A DNA stretch of 40,166 bases from NCBI RefSeq assembly GCF_001428335.1, contig NZ_LMSG01000022.1, forward strand, positions 152,353 to 192,518, given 5' to 3'. Below, piece by piece: positions 37,411-40,166 of the stretch (position 1 is the stretch's first letter; every line of letters begins with the position of its first letter). The DNA comes from Arthrobacter sp. Soil762 (GTDB lineage: Bacteria > Actinomycetota > Actinomycetes > Actinomycetales > Micrococcaceae). The translations under genes and the position numbers were made by a program. Under the pieces are notes generated by a model. That model did not search any database. It saw only the letters and a list, made by a program, of their open reading frames with translations, and had not been told where the DNA came from.

Positions 37411-39972
37411 ATGGCCGGCCCTAAAGAGCGCGTCAGGGTCGCGGGGCGGGAACTGACCCTCACCAACCTGGACAAACTCATCTACCCGGAAACCGGGACC
37501 ACCAAGGCCGATGTCCTGGCTTATTACGCCGCCGTGGCCCATGTCCTGATTCCCGCGGCAGCCAACCGGCCCGCCACGAGAAAGCGCTGGGTCAACGGGG
37601 TGGGCACCGCCGGGCATCCCGGTGAGGTGTTTTTCCAGAAGAACCTGGAGGATTCAGCGCCGGGCTGGCTCCCCCGCGCCGCCATCACGCACAAGGACCG
37701 GACCATCTACTACCCGATGGTGAACGATCCCGCCACGCTCGCCTGGTTCGGCCAGATCAATTCGCTGGAAATCCATGTCCCCCAGTGGCTGGTGGACTCC
37801 CACGGCAAGCAGCTGAACCCGGACCGCCTGGTCCTGGACCTCGATCCCGGCGCCGGTGCCGGGCTTCAGGAGTGTGTTGAGGTGGCGTTCCTGGCGCGGG
37901 CCATCCTGCAGGATGTGGGTCTGGAACCGGTGCCGGTGACCAGCGGCAGCAAGGGCATCCACCTCTACGCGGGCCTTGACGGAACACAGACCTCGGACCA
38001 GGTTTCGGACTTTGCCCACGAACTGGCCCGGGCCCTGGAGGCGGACCATCCCGGCCTCGCCGTGAGCGACATGAAAAAGACGCTGCGCACGGGCAAGGTG
38101 CTGGTGGACTGGAGCCAGAACAGCGCCGCAAAGACCACCATCGTGCCGTACTCCCTGCGCGGCCGCCTCACGCCCACCGTGGCCGCCCCGCGGACCTGGC
38201 AGGAGATCGGGTCTCCCAAGCTCGAGCATCTCGACTACAAAGCCGTGCTGCGCCGGGTCAAGGCGGGCAAGGACCCGTTCGCCGCCGTCGGCAGCGGTGC
38301 CGGGCACGCTGGGGACGCCGGGAACCCCAGTGCGAAGACGGACGACGGCGGCGCGCACGCCCGACTGGAGCGGTACCGGTCGATGCGGGACCCTGACGCG
38401 ACGCCTGAGCCGTTCTCCGGCGCCTCCGGAAATGGGGATACATTCGTGATCCAGGAGCACCACGCGAGCAGGCTCCACTTCGACTTCCGGCTGGAGCACG
38501 AGGGTGTGCTGGTGTCGTGGGCCCTGCCGAAGGGCGTCCCGGAATCCGGCGGGAAGAACCACCTGGCGGTCCAGACCGAGGACCACCCTTTGGACTACGC
38601 CACGTTTGAGGGCACCATTCCCAGAGGCCAGTACGGTGCCGGCGAAGTCACTATCTGGGACCACGGCACGTATGAACTGGAGAAATGGATCAACGGCCGG
38701 GAGGTCATCGCCACGCTGACCGGCGCCCAGGGCGGCGGCCTGGGCGGCACCAAGAAGTTCGCCCTCATCCACACCGGCCGGGGGCAGGGCCGGGACGCCG
38801 AAGGGCAATGGCTCATCCACCTGATGGACAAGGACCACCACACCTTTCATCCGCGGCGGGCTCCGGCGGCGGGTGAACCGGCGGAGGACGCGGCGGATGA
38901 TGAGCCGGCGGCGGATTCCGCGGCGGACGCGCCGGAGAATCCGGCGGCGGACGCTTCCGGGGCTGAGCCTGCCGCGGACGCTTCCCCGGCCGCGACCGCG
39001 CCTTCCCCACTGCGTGCCGAAGATTTCAGTCCCATGATGGCAACGTCCGGCACCGCCGCCGACCTTCACGGCAGCGACTGGCAGTTCGAGCTGAAGTGGG
39101 ACGGCGTGCGTGCGCTGTTGGTCGCGGACGAAGAGAAGGTCCGGATCTTCAGCCGCAACGGCATCGACGTCACCGCAACTTACCCGGAGCTGACGGACCG
39201 GGCTTGCTGGCCGGCGGGGCCGTTCGTCGCCGACGGTGAGATTATCGCCGTCGGGCATTCCGGCAGACCCGACTTCGGGCTGCTCCAGGGACGCATGAAA
39301 CTGACCCGGCCCGCCGACGTCGCCAAGGCCCGCGCAGCAATCCCTGTCCGGCTGATGCTTTTTGACCTCCTGTCCGACGGCGGCGGGGACCTTCGCCGGC
39401 TGCCTTTCGCGAAGCGGCGGGAGCGGCTGGAGGAGTTCCATCACCTGTCAGAGTGTCCCGTGGAGCTGTCCGCCGTCCTGGACGAGAGGATCGAGCACAT
39501 CCTGGAGAGCGCGCAGGAGCTCGGCCTCGAGGGCGTGATGGCCAAGCGGACCGACAGCCGCTACGTCAGCGGGCAGCGGACCCGGACGTGGATCAAGATC
39601 AAGCTGGAGCAGGCTCAGGAGGTGGTGGTGGGCGGTTGGCGGCCGGGTAAGGGCGGGCGGCAGAGTTCGGTGGGTTCGCTGCTGGTGGGCATCCCCGACG
39701 GCAACAAGCTGCGGTATGTGGGCCGGGTGGGCAGCGGGTTCAGCATGCGCGAACTGCACGAACTCCGCCAGAAAGTGGACGACCTGGCGCGCAAGACGTC
39801 ACCGTTCGACGACGTTCCCCGCGAGGATGCCTCGGACGCCCACTGGGTGACGCCACGGCTGGTCGGCGAGGTGACCTTCGGCCAGTGGACCGGCAGCGGC
39901 AAGCTCAGGCATCCGGTGTGGCGGGGCTGGCGGCTGGACAAGAACGCCGACGAAGTGGTGCCGGAGGGCTGA
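37411..39972 (+). CDS. ligD: Multifunctional ATP-dependent DNA ligase D
   Basis: This is an 853-residue protein with domains in the order polymerase, phosphoesterase, ligase, as in mycobacterial LigD. The polymerase domain (about 1-300) has the metal aspartates D143 and D145 in LDLDPGAG. The 3'-phosphoesterase (about 340-490) has H350, H356, D358 and R360 in EHHASRLHFDFR, and HPLDY. An acidic Ala/Glu/Asp/Pro linker follows (about 490-540). The ligase domain has the nucleotidyl lysine K562 in FELKWDGVRALL, and FVADGEIIAVGH. GGAGGTG precedes the ATG at 37411. It repairs double-strand breaks with Ku. Confidence 0.96.
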   Translation: MAGPKERVRVAGRELTLTNLDKLIYPETGTTKADVLAYYAAVAHVLIPAAANRPATRKRWVNGVGTAGHPGEVFFQKNLEDSAPGWLPRAAITHKDRTIYYPMVNDPATLAWFGQINSLEIHVPQWLVDSHGKQLNPDRLVLDLDPGAGAGLQECVEVAFLARAILQDVGLEPVPVTSGSKGIHLYAGLDGTQTSDQVSDFAHELARALEADHPGLAVSDMKKTLRTGKVLVDWSQNSAAKTTIVPYSLRGRLTPTVAAPRTWQEIGSPKLEHLDYKAVLRRVKAGKDPFAAVGSGAGHAGDAGNPSAKTDDGGAHARLERYRSMRDPDATPEPFSGASGNGDTFVIQEHHASRLHFDFRLEHEGVLVSWALPKGVPESGGKNHLAVQTEDHPLDYATFEGTIPRGQYGAGEVTIWDHGTYELEKWINGREVIATLTGAQGGGLGGTKKFALIHTGRGQGRDAEGQWLIHLMDKDHHTFHPRRAPAAGEPAEDAADDEPAADSAADAPENPAADASGAEPAADASPAATAPSPLRAEDFSPMMATSGTAADLHGSDWQFELKWDGVRALLVADEEKVRIFSRNGIDVTATYPELTDRACWPAGPFVADGEIIAVGHSGRPDFGLLQGRMKLTRPADVAKARAAIPVRLMLFDLLSDGGGDLRRLPFAKRRERLEEFHHLSECPVELSAVLDERIEHILESAQELGLEGVMAKRTDSRYVSGQRTRTWIKIKLEQAQEVVVGGWRPGKGGRQSSVGSLLVGIPDGNKLRYVGRVGSGFSMRELHELRQKVDDLARKTSPFDDVPREDASDAHWVTPRLVGEVTFGQWTGSGKLRHPVWRGWRLDKNADEVVPEG

Positions 39973-40006
39973 TGACTCTGCGTTGGCGACGCGCAAATTT
40001 TCCTGG

Positions 40007-40064
40007 GACACGCAAAAGGCCTGGCGACACCCGAATTCGGGTGTCGCCAGGCCTTTTGCGTGTC
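40007..40064. repeat. Perfect 58-bp palindrome downstream of ligD
   Basis: Each arm is 29 bp and the centre is an EcoRI-type GAATTC. The arms contain GACACGCAAAAGGCCTGGCG. It is 34 nt after the ligD stop and can serve as a terminator, although a spacer-free palindrome of this length would form a cruciform rather than a simple hairpin. Confidence 0.85.
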
Positions 40065-40088
40065 GTCAGTGAGTATTTGATGCCTTGA

Positions 40089-40162
40089 GAGCCACCCAAT
40101 CTTGCGCTTCAGAGCCACCGATCGTGCGGAAGAGAGCCAGTGGTGGTGTGCCTGGGAGCCAC
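40089..40162. repeat. Array of GAGCCA(C/G) heptamers, possible IS21-type terminus
   Basis: GAGCCAC or GAGCCAG occurs at 40089-40095, 40112-40118, 40134-40140 and 40156-40162, at spacings of 23, 22 and 22 bp. Regular multiple repeats near an end are typical of IS21-family termini, where transposase binds. The element itself lies beyond the right edge, so this is only a suggestion. Confidence 0.4.
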
Positions 40163-40166
40163 TGGC

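Noticed and set aside
37654..39444. 596-codon open frame opposite ligD
   Set aside because: It is antisense to the conserved polymerase, phosphoesterase and ligase motifs, and its translation resembles no protein.

Overview
The window is a chromosomal segment of a high-GC actinobacterium, most likely an Arthrobacter/Pseudarthrobacter-type member of the Micrococcaceae. The basis is composition and gene families: a DUF222/HNH protein, an actinobacterial Holin-X (DUF1469), DUF3618, DUF6458 and DUF7218 proteins, and a Ku/LigD end-joining pair. The genus is an inference from family content, not from a marker gene. I see no rRNA, tRNA, CRISPR array or prophage. The only sign of a mobile element is a repeat array cut off by the right edge.

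Layout. 1-1000: the 5' part of a DUF222 (HNH-type) gene and a small coupled gene. 1085-2786: a three-gene cassette (membrane protein, HTH regulator, NAD(P)H oxidoreductase) with 4-nt overlaps and a repeated operator. 2828-5545: a small hypothetical gene, an amino-acid permease and a RhtB/LysE exporter. 5670-7058: divergent NmrA-like reductase and HxlR regulator. 7279-7542: an orphan small gene. 7630-10870: MHS transporter and 3-hydroxybutyrate dehydrogenase with a divergent LysR regulator. 10973-12591: a spermidine-synthase-like protein and a membrane-anchored coiled coil. 12781-14806: an overlapping module of envelope/stress-type proteins. 15054-17983: O-methyltransferase, thiamine-binding-type protein, TetR regulator, a leader-peptide-coupled small gene and small hydrophilic proteins. 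18094-19690: DoxX-like/AzlC/AzlD operon. 19738-23678: GDPD, DUF445, PxpA and an EcsC-like protein. 23784-28828: an MFS exporter, then a GH65 phosphorylase with beta-phosphoglucomutase behind a LacI-type operator. 28915-29951: an esterase and DUF6458. 30167-34373: the fructose PTS operon fruR-fruK-fruA-ptsH. 34484-36287: SRPBCC protein, methyltransferase and a SAP-like protein. 36360-39972: divergent ku and ligD.

Genes that work together. The GH65 phosphorylase should release beta-glucose-1-phosphate and the mutase convert it to glucose-6-phosphate. FruA imports fructose as fructose-1-phosphate, using HPr, and FruK makes fructose-1,6-bisphosphate. The MHS carrier probably feeds 3-hydroxybutyrate or a related acid to its dehydrogenase. 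Ku and LigD form the two-component bacterial NHEJ system.

Two genome-scale habits stand out. Many single genes carry a TANNNT-like hexamer exactly 6 nt before the start codon, which points to leaderless transcripts. Nearly every convergent gene junction carries a strong inverted repeat, each with its own stem sequence.
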